Source of the DNA: Rubrivivax sp.
GTDB taxonomy: Bacteria; Pseudomonadota; Gammaproteobacteria; Burkholderiales; Burkholderiaceae_C
Assembly (NCBI GenBank): GCA_014859905.1
Contig: JACZKT010000512.1
Location: forward strand, 1 to 62,396
DNA length: 62,396 bases
Direction: 5' to 3'
This document shows positions 11,262 through 20,074 of this stretch, in pieces (the first letter of the stretch is position 1; each line of letters begins with the position of its first letter). The notes beneath the pieces were generated by a model. The model worked only from the letters and a program-made list of their open reading frames with translations, was not told the DNA's origin and made no database searches. The position numbers were made by a program, and so were the translations under genes.

Positions 11262-12054
11262 GCGACTCAGCCTCGGTGGACTCCACGGCGTCTGCAAACA
11301 GCATTCCGTGGATTCGGTCGGAAAGGGCTACGCCCGTGTAGGGGTCGACCCGGTCATGGCCATCGCCGTTGAGTTCCGCCTTGACCTGCCCCGGGTGCGG
11401 CGACAGCAGCAGGATGCGGTTGCCGATGCGCACCGCCTCTGGAATGGAGTGGGTCACGAAGAGCACGGTAAAGCGTGTGTCTTCCCAGAGCTGCAGAAGT
11501 TCATCCTGCATCTTGCGGCGCGTCAGCGCATCCAGCGCAGCAAAGGGCTCGTCCATCAGGAGGATGTCGGGCTCCATCGCCATCCCGCGCGCGATCGCCA
11601 CGCGCTGCTTCATACCACCGGACAGCGTGTGCGGTAGGGCATCGGCAAACTTCGTCAAGCCCACCTTCTCGATATAGGCCATGGCTCGCTCGTCGGCCTC
11701 CGGACCCGACAAGCGCCTGGAAGCCTCCAGCGCGAACACCACGTTCTGCCGCACGGTCTTCCAGGGCAGCAGCTGATCGAACTCCTGGAACACCATGACA
11801 CGGTCGGGTCCCGGGCGGCTGACCGTCCTGCCGTTCAGGCTGATGGTGCCCTCGATTGGCGTCATATAGCCCCCGACCGCCTTGAGCAAGGTCGACTTGC
11901 CGCAGCCCGAGGGGCCCAGGAGAACGAACCGGTCCGATTTCAGCACGTCGAAACTCACCCGATAGCTGGCCGTGACCAGATGCTCGTGGGTCTTGTACTG
12001 CAGGGTCACGCCGGCAACGCGCAACAAGGGCGACACCGCGCTGGTGGTGGTCAT
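11254..12054 (-). CDS. NitT/TauT-type ABC transporter ATPase
   Basis: A 266-residue SsuB/TauB-type nucleotide-binding subunit. Walker A GPSGCGKSTLLKA (about 48-60), Q-loop FQEFDQLLPW, signature LSGGMKQRVAIARG and Walker B ILLMDEPFAALD are all intact, with the switch His in FVTHS. It powers import together with the permease, whose start overlaps its stop, and the binding protein 36 bp upstream. Context puts it in the operon of the two-carboxyltransferase acyl-CoA carboxylase. Confidence 0.92.
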   Translation of the reverse strand: MTTTSAVSPLLRVAGVTLQYKTHEHLVTASYRVSFDVLKSDRFVLLGPSGCGKSTLLKAVGGYMTPIEGTISLNGRTVSRPGPDRVMVFQEFDQLLPWKTVRQNVVFALEASRRLSGPEADERAMAYIEKVGLTKFADALPHTLSGGMKQRVAIARGMAMEPDILLMDEPFAALDALTRRKMQDELLQLWEDTRFTVLFVTHSIPEAVRIGNRILLLSPHPGQVKAELNGDGHDRVDPYTGVALSDRIHGMLFADAVESTEAESHA

Positions 12055-12090
12055 GCCAGGTCCTTCATCGTGAACGCTGGAGGGCGCCGT

Positions 12091-13098
12091 TCAGCTGCCT
12101 GGCAGTTCGTGGATCTCAGGGAAGAACAGGTCCTTCCAGCTGGCCGGGCTGTTCTTCAGCGTTCCGACCTTGTTCATGAACTGCGCGTACGGCAGCAAGC
12201 GCTGAGGCGCCAGCGTGTACTCGACCTGCGGGTCGTTCATCATCTTCAGGATCTGTTCGACGGACTCCTTGCCGCCCCCTTCCTTGACATACATCTCGGC
12301 GGCGCGTCGCTTGTCGGCATTGATGGATGCAGTCGCCTCGCGCAGGGCGTCGAGCACGGCCCGGTAGACCTTGGGGTTGGCCTCACGGAACTTGTTGGTG
12401 GCCCACACCATGAGGAAGGTGTTCGGACCGCCCATGATGTCGTAGGAGTTCAGCACCGTACGCACGCCAGGGCTGGCCAGTGCCGTGTATTGAAAGGGCG
12501 GCGACGTGAACAGGGACGTGATCTCGGCCGAGCCAGAGATCAGCGTCTGCAGGCCCTCGGGGTGCGGCAGATTCACCATCAACGGGTTGAGCTTGCGAAA
12601 GTTCTCGATGCCGAACTCCTTCGAGACCGCCATTTGCAGGTACACCGTCTGCACCGAAGACCCGGCGCCGGCCATCGAGATGCGGTCCTTCTCGGTGAAG
12701 TCGCGCACCGTCTTGATGGAGGGGTTACGCGTCACCAGAAGGTTCGGCATCGAAGAGAGTGCGGCGACGCCGCGCACATCCAGCGACGTACGCGTCTTGT
12801 CCCAAAGGATGATGGCCGGCCCAGTGCCCCCCGACGCGAAGTGCAGCCCGCCGGAAAGCAATGCATCGTTGGCCGCTGCACCGGCCGCCAGACGCATCCA
12901 GGACACCTTGGTGCTGGCCATATTGGTCTTAGCCAGATGCTTCTCCACCAGCTTGTCGACCTGCATCACTGTCAGCGGCAGGTAGCCGATGCCGTATTGC
13001 GAAGCCAGCTTGACCTCGTCGACTTCGGCGCGGGCAAGGCCACCGAAGCTCAGGGCGGCAGCGGCCAGCAGGCTGCCGATCAGGGTTCTCTTGTCCAT
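12091..13098 (-). CDS. NitT/TauT-type periplasmic substrate-binding protein
   Basis: A 335-residue NMT1/THI5-like or SsuA-like receptor. Residues 1-24 are a Sec signal peptide (MDKRTLIGSLLAAAALSFGG then ARA). Internal features fit the family: ASQYGIGYLPLTVMQ near the N-terminus and SGGLHFASGGTGPAI. A good ribosome site (AGGAG) precedes the ATG. The ligand cannot be told from sequence. These receptors bind sulfonates, nitrate, pyrimidine precursors, and aromatic or alicyclic acids, and here the operon points to a carboxylic acid. Confidence 0.88.
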   Translation of the reverse strand: MDKRTLIGSLLAAAALSFGGLARAEVDEVKLASQYGIGYLPLTVMQVDKLVEKHLAKTNMASTKVSWMRLAAGAAANDALLSGGLHFASGGTGPAIILWDKTRTSLDVRGVAALSSMPNLLVTRNPSIKTVRDFTEKDRISMAGAGSSVQTVYLQMAVSKEFGIENFRKLNPLMVNLPHPEGLQTLISGSAEITSLFTSPPFQYTALASPGVRTVLNSYDIMGGPNTFLMVWATNKFREANPKVYRAVLDALREATASINADKRRAAEMYVKEGGGKESVEQILKMMNDPQVEYTLAPQRLLPYAQFMNKVGTLKNSPASWKDLFFPEIHELPGS

Positions 13099-13174
13099 TG
13101 CCTTGTCTCCTTGGTTTTAGGTCGATCAGGGTGGCGGCGCCACCTCGCCCCTGCGCCGGATGGCGCCGATCGGT

Positions 13175-14779
13175 TCAAGGGCGCACTCCAAACTTGGGCT
13201 TCGGGCCGAGCGTGGTCAGCAGCCGGCCTTGCGCCGCATCGATGAAACGGCACAGATATGGGCGCGTCTCACGGGGGTCGATGATTTCTTCAACACCAAA
13301 GGCCTCGGCGGTGCGGTAGGGCGACGCAAGGGCTCGCAACTCGGCCTCGATCTCGCGCTCGCGACTCTTGGGGTCGGCCGCGTTGGCGATGTCCTTTCGG
13401 AAGGCAGCAGCTACGCCGCCCTCGATGGGCAGCGAGCCCCACTCGGCGCTGGGCCACGCGATCTTCAGGTCAAGGCCGTTCTTGTCGGTGGTCCCCATGC
13501 CGGCCATCCCGTAGCACTTGCGGATGACCACCGTGTAGATGGGCACGGTTGCCTGCAGACCCACGTAGACACTGCGCATGCCCTCGCGCAGCGTGGCGGC
13601 GGCCTCGGCGTCCTTGCCCACCATGAAGCCTGGGACGTCCACGAAGAAGATCAGCGGAATGTGAAAGCAGTCGCAGAGTTCGACGAAGTGGGTCTGCTTG
13701 CGCGCGGCACGAACGTCGATGGCCCCGCCATAGATCATCGGATTGTTGGCGACGATGCCCACCACCTTGCCATTCATGCGGGCCAGGCAGGTGATCACGG
13801 CCTTGCCGAAGCTGGGCTGGATTTCGAAGACCGAATCCCGGTCCGCCACCAGGCGAACCAGCTTCTTCATGTCGTAGGGCGTGCGACGGCTCTCGGGGAC
13901 GATGCGGGCCAGCGCGTCTTCGCAGCGGTCGACGCGGTCGTCGCAGTGCACCACCGGCGGCGACTCCCACACGTTCTGCGGCATGTAGCTGAGGTAGCGT
14001 CGAATGAGCTCGAAGCAGTGCTTCTCGTCGTTGGCCACGTTGTCGATCGTGCCCGCCACGTCGGCCGCGATACCGGGCCCGCCCAGCTCTTCCTTCGTGA
14101 CCTTCTGGCCGAGCGAGCGCTCCACCACAGGAGGGGCCGCGGCGAAGACCTGGCTCGTGTTCTTCACCATCACCGACCAGTGCGCCAGGATGGCCCGCCC
14201 CGCCGGACCCCCGGCGGCAGTGCCCAGCACCGCACAGACCACCGGCACTTCACCCATCAACTGCACCGACCTCTCAAAGCCGTGCACGCCAGGGAAGACG
14301 GAGTGTCCGCGGCGGTTGATGGAGGTGACGCTGCCACCCGCACCGTCGATCAGGTTCACGAGCGGCAGGCGGTATTGGTGCGCCAGGTCTTCGACGAAGC
14401 CGCCTTGCCCGCCCTTCTTGCGGTCGCCGCTCCAGCTGGTGCCGCCGCGTACCGTGAAGTCTTCGCCGCCGACCGCCACGGGCCGGTTGCCGATGGAGGC
14501 CAGCCCCATCACGTACGGGGCGGGTATCACGCCGATCAGCTTGTCGCCTTCGTAGCGGCCTTGGCCCGTGAGCTTGCCGACCTCCTGAAACGAACTCTCG
14601 TCGACCAGTCCGCCGATGCGCTCGCGAATCGTCAGCCTTCCTTGCTCGTGGTGTTTGGCCACGGCAGCCTCGCCCCCCAATTGCTCGGCCTGGGCACGGC
14701 GAAAACGCAGTTCCGCCAAGCTTGCATCGTCGGCGTCCGTCGCCACTTCTTGACCAGGGTGGGTGGAAGCCGAGGTCAT
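13175..14779 (-). CDS. Acyl-CoA carboxylase carboxyltransferase subunit (second type)
   Basis: A 534-residue crotonase-fold carboxyltransferase of the PccB/MccB family. N-terminal half with RLTIRERIGGLVD and FTVRGGTSWSGDR, oxyanion-type glycines in GAGGSVTS and GTAAGGPAGR; C-terminal half with GIVANNPMIYGGAID, FFVDVPGFMVGKDAE and YGMAGMG. It transfers carboxylate from carboxybiotin to an acyl-CoA. The biotin-carrier gene ends 2 bp upstream. A second, only distantly similar carboxyltransferase is encoded in the same operon at 16404-17963, so the enzyme may be a heteromer of two CT chains. Confidence 0.9.
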   Translation of the reverse strand: MTSASTHPGQEVATDADDASLAELRFRRAQAEQLGGEAAVAKHHEQGRLTIRERIGGLVDESSFQEVGKLTGQGRYEGDKLIGVIPAPYVMGLASIGNRPVAVGGEDFTVRGGTSWSGDRKKGGQGGFVEDLAHQYRLPLVNLIDGAGGSVTSINRRGHSVFPGVHGFERSVQLMGEVPVVCAVLGTAAGGPAGRAILAHWSVMVKNTSQVFAAAPPVVERSLGQKVTKEELGGPGIAADVAGTIDNVANDEKHCFELIRRYLSYMPQNVWESPPVVHCDDRVDRCEDALARIVPESRRTPYDMKKLVRLVADRDSVFEIQPSFGKAVITCLARMNGKVVGIVANNPMIYGGAIDVRAARKQTHFVELCDCFHIPLIFFVDVPGFMVGKDAEAAATLREGMRSVYVGLQATVPIYTVVIRKCYGMAGMGTTDKNGLDLKIAWPSAEWGSLPIEGGVAAAFRKDIANAADPKSREREIEAELRALASPYRTAEAFGVEEIIDPRETRPYLCRFIDAAQGRLLTTLGPKPKFGVRP

Positions 14780-14781
14780 CG

Positions 14782-15003
14782 TCAGGCTTCCAGCACCGCA
14801 ACGACCTGCCCTTCACGGACGGCCGCGCCCTCGGTCACGCTCAACTCCACCAAGGTGCCGCCGTCTTCAGCCAGCACCGGAATCTCCATCTTCATGGATT
14901 CGAGAATCATGATCGTGTCGCCCGCCTCCAGGCGGGTGCCCACGGCGGCCACGATCTTCCACACGGACCCCGTTACATCTGCCTTCGCTTCGGTCTTGCT
15001 CAC
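14782..15003 (-). CDS. Stand-alone biotin carboxyl carrier protein
   Basis: A 73-residue biotinyl/lipoyl domain with the biotinylation site ESMKMEIPV, Lys at about residue 40. Stand-alone carriers this small are found where the carrier is not fused to biotin carboxylase. It shuttles carboxybiotin between the carboxylase encoded just upstream (15040-16401) and the carboxyltransferases. Two bases separate it from the downstream CT gene, so expression is surely joint. Confidence 0.92.
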   Translation of the reverse strand: MSKTEAKADVTGSVWKIVAAVGTRLEAGDTIMILESMKMEIPVLAEDGGTLVELSVTEGAAVREGQVVAVLEA

Positions 15004-15039
15004 TGCGGCTCCTGACGTTGTGTTCGTAATGCCGCCGGC

Positions 15040-16401
15040 TCAGGCGCGCACGGGATGGTTCATCACATCAGCCAGCAGGCCGGTATGGACGTCGCCGGCT
15101 CGGAACTCCGGCGATGCCAGAATTTCCAGGAGCGCGGGAATGTTGTTCTTGACACCTTCGATGCGAAAGGCGCGCAAGGCCTTCATCAGGCGTTCGATGG
15201 CCTCGTCGCGCGTGGCCGCATGCACGATCACCTTGGCGAGCAGCGGGTCGTAGTGCGGCGTGACTTCCTGGCCCTGGTCATAACCGCACTCGACGCGAAC
15301 ATCGGGGTCGCATGGCGGAACGAACACGTCCAGCCGACCGGGCGAAGGCAAGAACCGCTTGGGATCCTCGGCATACACGCGCGCCTGGATGGCGTGCCCG
15401 CTGCACGGAATGGAGGAGGGAAGGATATCGCCCAGACGCTCACCGGCGGCCGAGCGGACCTGGGCCGCCACCAAGTCGACACCGCTGATCTCCTCGGTTA
15501 CGCCGTGCTCGACCTGCAAGCGCGTGTTCATTTCCAGGAAGCTGAATTCGCCGTCGAGACCCATCAGCATCTCGACGGTGCCTATGTTGTCGTAGCCCAT
15601 GGTCCGCAGCGTCTGCGCAATTCGCTCGGCAAGCGCCCCCACGATCTTCCGGTCGATGCCCGGTGCCGGCGACTCCTCGATGAGCTTCTGGTGGCGGCGC
15701 TGCACCGAACAGTCCCGCTCGTGCAGGTGAACCACGCCGCCATGTCGATCGCCCAGGATCTGGAACTCGACGTGGCGGGGGCGGTCCACCAGGCGCTCGA
15801 GGTACACCTCGGCGTTGGCAAAACCGCGCTGCGCCATGGACGAAGCCCGTTCTATCGCACCCAGCAGCTCTTGCGGCGATCGCGCGGGCAGCATGCCGAT
15901 GCCGCCGCCGCCAGAAGCCGGCTTCACCAGGACGGGGTAGCCAATGGCCTGGGCAGCTCGGAGCATCGCATCGGCATCGCCCGAGAGCACGGCCGAACCG
16001 TGTCCGACGGGCATGCCGTGCCGCGCTGCCAGTTCGCGGGCACGGGTCTTGTGGCCCATGGCTTCGATCCAGCGCGGGGACGGTCCGATGAAGCGTGCGC
16101 CAGTGGCCTCGACTTGCGCAGCGAAGACCGCGTTCTCCGACAGGAATCCGTAACCCGGATGCAGGCCATCGGCACCCGTTCGACGCACGACGTCTAGCAG
16201 TGCGTCGACGTTCAGGTAGCTTTCGCGTGCCGGCGCCGGCCCGATGCGCACGGCTTCCTGCGCCAGAGACAGGTAGGACGCGCCCGCATCGGCATCGGAG
16301 TAGACCGCCACCGAGGGAACGCCCATGGCGCGCAGAGAACGCAACACCCGAGCCGCCACAGCACCCCGGTTGGCAACCACGACCTTCTTGAACATGGCCA
16401 T
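15040..16401 (-). CDS. Biotin carboxylase subunit
   Basis: A 453-residue ATP-grasp enzyme that carboxylates biotin with bicarbonate and ATP. BC N-domain (FKKVVVANRGAVAARVLRS), ATP-grasp with the glycine-rich loop KPASGGGGIGM, ERDCSVQRRHQKLIEESPAP and FLEMNTRLQVEHGVTE, and the BC C-domain. Catalytic residues of the family (the ExN and R in MNTRLQVEH) are present. Length is normal for a stand-alone BC. The ATG at 16401 or 16395 could start it. The gene follows the first CT gene by 2 bp. Confidence 0.93.
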   Translation of the reverse strand: MAMFKKVVVANRGAVAARVLRSLRAMGVPSVAVYSDADAGASYLSLAQEAVRIGPAPARESYLNVDALLDVVRRTGADGLHPGYGFLSENAVFAAQVEATGARFIGPSPRWIEAMGHKTRARELAARHGMPVGHGSAVLSGDADAMLRAAQAIGYPVLVKPASGGGGIGMLPARSPQELLGAIERASSMAQRGFANAEVYLERLVDRPRHVEFQILGDRHGGVVHLHERDCSVQRRHQKLIEESPAPGIDRKIVGALAERIAQTLRTMGYDNIGTVEMLMGLDGEFSFLEMNTRLQVEHGVTEEISGVDLVAAQVRSAAGERLGDILPSSIPCSGHAIQARVYAEDPKRFLPSPGRLDVFVPPCDPDVRVECGYDQGQEVTPHYDPLLAKVIVHAATRDEAIERLMKALRAFRIEGVKNNIPALLEILASPEFRAGDVHTGLLADVMNHPVRA

Positions 16402-16403
16402 GG

Positions 16404-17963
16404 TCAGAAGCTCGTCGGCCAGTTGGCCAGGCGGTGCTCGCCGATGCCGTTGCTCAGACGGCTGCGGTACACCTCCAGCATTCGAATGAGATGTGCGCGG
16501 GTGTGCGCCGGGTCGATGACCGACTGCACTGCATAGATGGAGGCGGCGTCCCAGATCTCATTGCCGCGGTTCATGTCGGCGAGGGCTTCGTCGAAGCCGG
16601 GATCGCCAGCGTCCAGGCCACGCACGACCTTCACAGCAAACCGCGGGTCCATGAAGCTGACCTCGGCGGTCGGCCATGCAACAACCTCGTCCGAGTTCTT
16701 GCCGCCACCCATGTTGAGGTAGGCCTGACCGTAGCTCTTTCGCAGGATGACCGACAGTTTGGGCACCGTCATCAGCGAGAGCGCGTTCATCATGTTCATG
16801 ATCTTGCCGGGGGCGCGCTTGCGCTCGGCCTCGGCACCGATCACGAATCCGGGCGTGTCCACGAAGGTCAGCACCGGAATGTTGAACGAGTCACAGAGCA
16901 CCAGGAAGCTGGTGATCTTCTCGCAAGCCTCCGTGTCCAGCGCGCCACCCTTGACCAAGGGGTTGTTGGCCACGATGCCCACGCTTCGCCCGTCCAGACG
17001 CGCCAGGCCGGTGACCGCCACCTTGCCGAAGCGCGCCTTCAGTTCGAAGAAGCTGCCCTTGTCGACGATGGTGCGCACGATGGTTCGCACGTCGTACACC
17101 TGCGTGCGCCGCTGCGGCAGCAAACTCAGGATGCCCGCCATTTCGGAGCCGGAGCCTTCCGGTACCGCATGCACTGGCGGCATTTCGTTCTGATGCCCGG
17201 GCAGATACGACAGAAAGGTCTTAATGGCGTCGAGCGCCTGCTCGTCGGTGTCCACGACGAGGTCGGCAAAACCGGTGATCTCGGCATGCATTCGCCAGCC
17301 ACCCAGGTCTTCGGGATCGACCTCTTCCTTGATGGCCAAGGAAGTCAGCATCGCGCTGGACACCGCCAGCACGGCGCCCTTGCGGATGACGCAGAAGTCC
17401 GAGAGCACCGCATACCAGGACGACGAACCGTAGGAGTACCCCAGCGTGGCCGATGCCCAGGGCGTCTCCCGGGTTCGCAGGTACTGCGTGCCATCGTTGC
17501 CAAGCAAGGCTCCCATGCCCCGCGAACCCATGGTGTCGGGCATGCGCGCGCCAGACGATTCGCCGAGGAAGACCAGCGGCAGGCCGCGGCGCGTGGCCAC
17601 CTGCTTCATATGGGCGATCTTGCGGCCGTTGGTGCTGCTGCTGGATGCGCCCATCACGGTGAAATCGTTGACGACGAGTGCCGTTTCGCGTGACTGGACG
17701 CGGCCGAAGCCGGCGATCTTGCCGTCGGCAGGGGTCTTCTCGCGATCGGCGGCATTGGTCGCCGAGGTGCCGAAGAGGCCCGACTCGATGAAGCTGCCGC
17801 GATCGCACAGATAGTCGATGCGCTCGCGGGCGTTCAGCACACCCTGGGCCTTGCGGCGCGACAGCTTGCCTTCGCCGCCCATGGCCAGGGCAGCTGCCTC
17901 GCGTCGGTGGAATTCGGCCATCGTGGCCTCGGTGGCGGAGAGGGTCGGGTGGACTGGGGTCAT
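16404..17963 (-). CDS. Acyl-CoA carboxylase carboxyltransferase subunit (first type)
   Basis: A 519-residue PccB-family carboxyltransferase. N-terminal half has LNARERIDYLCDRGSF, VNDFTVMGASSS and LGESSGARMPD; C-terminal half has GIVANNPLVKGGALD, LTFVDTPGFVIGAEAE and YGQAYLNMGGG. The ATG at 17963 forms ATGA with the CaiB stop, so I use it rather than the frame start at 17996. It differs from the downstream CT gene in both active-site loops, suggesting the two chains take different parts (acyl-CoA versus biotin side) or form a mixed hexamer. Confidence 0.9.
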   Translation of the reverse strand: MTPVHPTLSATEATMAEFHRREAAALAMGGEGKLSRRKAQGVLNARERIDYLCDRGSFIESGLFGTSATNAADREKTPADGKIAGFGRVQSRETALVVNDFTVMGASSSSTNGRKIAHMKQVATRRGLPLVFLGESSGARMPDTMGSRGMGALLGNDGTQYLRTRETPWASATLGYSYGSSSWYAVLSDFCVIRKGAVLAVSSAMLTSLAIKEEVDPEDLGGWRMHAEITGFADLVVDTDEQALDAIKTFLSYLPGHQNEMPPVHAVPEGSGSEMAGILSLLPQRRTQVYDVRTIVRTIVDKGSFFELKARFGKVAVTGLARLDGRSVGIVANNPLVKGGALDTEACEKITSFLVLCDSFNIPVLTFVDTPGFVIGAEAERKRAPGKIMNMMNALSLMTVPKLSVILRKSYGQAYLNMGGGKNSDEVVAWPTAEVSFMDPRFAVKVVRGLDAGDPGFDEALADMNRGNEIWDAASIYAVQSVIDPAHTRAHLIRMLEVYRSRLSNGIGEHRLANWPTSF

Positions 17964-19231
17964 ACCTTGCCCTGGGTGGCAGTGGCGGGGCCGCACAGGA
18001 CGACGCCTGAGGCGGACAGTTCGGCAATGCGCTCGTCCGGCAGGCCCAGCACGGAACGCAGGACCTGTCGGGTGTCCTGCCCTACGCGGTGTCCGCTGTG
18101 GCGCACCGTGCCGGGCGTGTCGGACAGGCGCGGCACGACATTCGCCATGGCGACACCACCAAGTTCATCGTCGGGCGCTTCCACGATGGCGCGGCGGGCT
18201 TCGTAGTGCGGGTCGGCGAAGATGTCGGCGATAGTGAAGATGCGCGTTGCCGGCACGCTCGCCCGGGCCAACACGGATTCCAGCGTGGCCAGCTGGTGGG
18301 CCGTGGTCCACTGGCCTATGAGCTCGTCGAGCTCGTCGTCGTGCTTCGAGCGGGACACCGCATCCTTGAATCGCGGGTCGTCGGCCAGCGCTGGCTGCGC
18401 CATTGCCACCGCAAGGCGCCGGAACACGGCGTCGCCCATCGCCGTGATGTGGATGTAGCTGTCGTCACCCGTCGGGTAGAGGTTGTTCGGCGTGCTCTCG
18501 GGCAGGCGCGAGCCAGCGCGCATGGCGACATGCCCCAGCTTCTGATGCGCTGGAATCCAGGGCTCCATGAAGCTGAAGGCACACTCATAAAGTGCCGCAT
18601 CGATGCACTGACCGCGCCCAGTGCGGTGCCTGGCCAGCAGCGCCATGCTGGCGCCGAAGGCTGCATACAGGCCGGTGATGTAATCGGTCATCGACACGGC
18701 GACGCGCGACGGAGCGCGATCCGGGTCTCCCGTCAGGTGCCTCAGGCCACTGACGGCCTCGCCTATGACGCCGTAGCCGGCACGCTGGCTGTAGGGGCCG
18801 GTCTGACCGAATCCACTGATGCGCACCATCACGAGCCCGGGATTCCGCGCAGACAGTGCCTCATATCCCAGGCCCCACTTCTCCAGGGCACCGGGGCGGA
18901 AGTTCTCCACGAGCACGTCGCACTTGGTGGCAAGCTCGGCCACCAGGGCCTGGCCGTCTGGCTTGCGCAGATCAATGGACACCAGCTCCTTGTTCCTGAA
19001 GATGCTGGCGGCATAGAGCGACTTGCCCTGAAAGCGCTTGCCCATCGTCCGAACCGGGTCGCCTTCAGGAGGCTCGATCTTGATGACTTCGGCCCCGAAG
19101 TCAGCCAGCAGGCGGCCGCAGAAGGGGCCCGCTACCGTGGACCCGATCTCAAGCACGCGCATGCCGACCAGTGGGCCGCTGCGGCCATCGACGCGGGCGG
19201 CGCCAAAAGGTGAACTGGGCATTTCGCTCAT
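17960..19231 (-). CDS. CaiB/BaiF family (class III) CoA-transferase
   Basis: A 423-residue family III CoA-transferase that moves CoA between carboxylic acids, typically from succinyl-CoA. Signature regions: GMRVLEIGSTVAGPFCGRLLADFGAEVIKIEPP, SIDLRKPDG, VLVENFRPGALEKWGLGYE, and the candidate catalytic Asp in VSMTDYITGLYAAFG. It precedes the carboxylase genes (ATGA with the first CT), so it probably makes the CoA thioester that the carboxylase then uses. It lies 10 bp after the GntR gene. Confidence 0.92.
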   Translation of the reverse strand: MSEMPSSPFGAARVDGRSGPLVGMRVLEIGSTVAGPFCGRLLADFGAEVIKIEPPEGDPVRTMGKRFQGKSLYAASIFRNKELVSIDLRKPDGQALVAELATKCDVLVENFRPGALEKWGLGYEALSARNPGLVMVRISGFGQTGPYSQRAGYGVIGEAVSGLRHLTGDPDRAPSRVAVSMTDYITGLYAAFGASMALLARHRTGRGQCIDAALYECAFSFMEPWIPAHQKLGHVAMRAGSRLPESTPNNLYPTGDDSYIHITAMGDAVFRRLAVAMAQPALADDPRFKDAVSRSKHDDELDELIGQWTTAHQLATLESVLARASVPATRIFTIADIFADPHYEARRAIVEAPDDELGGVAMANVVPRLSDTPGTVRHSGHRVGQDTRQVLRSVLGLPDERIAELSASGVVLCGPATATQGKV

Positions 19232-19241
19232 TGGCCACCCG

Positions 19242-19958
19242 CTACATCAGGTACTTCTGGTAGCGCATCAGGCAGTCCTTGGCGCTGCGCATGTTGCAGC
19301 GGCGAAGGCGCTCGGCCGCTTCGGCGTCACCCTGCCGCATGGCTTGCAGCACGGCCTGATGCTCTTGCAGCCCCACCTTTGCGCGACCCGGCAGGATGAT
19401 GATTCGACGAATCAGCACCTGGGTCTTCTCGTAGATGCTGTCCAGCATCTGCGTCAGGACCGGGTTAGCCGCCGCGGTCTGCGACCGACGCCGAAAAAGT
19501 TCGTAGCCGGCAATGAAGGCGTCGAAGTCGGAGTTGTCGGCATAGCCCACCATGGGGCCGTGGAACAGGTCAACCAGGTCCTGCCAGGACTCAGGCTGCG
19601 ACTTTTCCGTGGCAAGACGCGTACACAGGCCTTCGAGAACCTCCCGCGTGTCGTAGATGTGGAGGACCTGGGACATTTCCAGCCGCATCACCACCGCACC
19701 GCGGTTGGGGATGCGCTCGATCAGGCCCCGCTGCTCGAGAGCCGCGAGGGCCTCGCGTACGGCGGTGCGCGGCGCATTGAACTCTTCGGCCAAGTCCTGT
19801 TCCAGCAGCTTGGAGCCGGGAGGCACCTGTTGGCTCGCGATGCGGTCGCGCAGCGCATCGACGAGCTCCTGGATGCGGTTGGCGGGAATGGCCAGTGGTG
19901 GCTGCGCCTGCGCCTTTGTGCGCGCCATGGGGGTTGCTGGATCTTTGGTTCGACTCAT
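19242..19958 (-). CDS. GntR-family regulator, FCD (FadR-like) subgroup
   Basis: Winged-helix DNA-binding domain (DLAEEFNAPRTAVREALAALEQRGLIERI, residues about 55-90) followed by an all-helical FCD ligand domain with metal-ligand-type residues. Two ATGs are possible, 19970 and 19958. The second is preceded by GGAG at good spacing, while the first abuts the palindrome at 19973-19994, so I chose 19958. It is the first gene of the carboxylase operon and probably autoregulates through that palindrome, also covering the divergent exporter gene. Confidence 0.88.
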   Translation of the reverse strand: MSRTKDPATPMARTKAQAQPPLAIPANRIQELVDALRDRIASQQVPPGSKLLEQDLAEEFNAPRTAVREALAALEQRGLIERIPNRGAVVMRLEMSQVLHIYDTREVLEGLCTRLATEKSQPESWQDLVDLFHGPMVGYADNSDFDAFIAGYELFRRRSQTAAANPVLTQMLDSIYEKTQVLIRRIIILPGRAKVGLQEHQAVLQAMRQGDAEAAERLRRCNMRSAKDCLMRYQKYLM

Positions 19959-19972
19959 GACAGTCTCCATGC

Positions 19973-19994
19973 TCTACAGAAACAATTCTGTAGA
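19973..19994. promoter_or_regulatory. Palindromic operator between gntR and the divergent exporter gene
   Basis: Perfect inverted repeat, arms TCTACAGAA and TTCTGTAGA (9 bp) around a 4-base ACAA spacer. It is centred 25 bp upstream of the chosen GntR start and about 90 bp upstream of the exporter gene. Size and position suit a dimeric GntR/FCD repressor, so I infer it is the autoregulatory site. Confidence 0.65.
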
Positions 19995-20074
19995 CAATAG
20001 TGTTTACGCCGATGTGACAGTCAATTTGGGTGGCATCCAATGCCCTGCATGGCTCACCCTTACGCTGGACCGGC

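Noticed and set aside
13130-13144. GGTGGC/GCCACC hairpin between the carboxyltransferase and the substrate-binding protein genes as a terminator
   Set aside because: Only a 6-bp stem with no U-tract, inside a 76-bp gap of a collinear operon; at best a weak processing or attenuation site.
13160-15253. 697-codon open frame on the plus strand
   Set aside because: It lies wholly antisense to the carboxyltransferase, biotin carrier and part of the carboxylase genes, which have clear family motifs. High-GC coding DNA commonly leaves such shadow frames.
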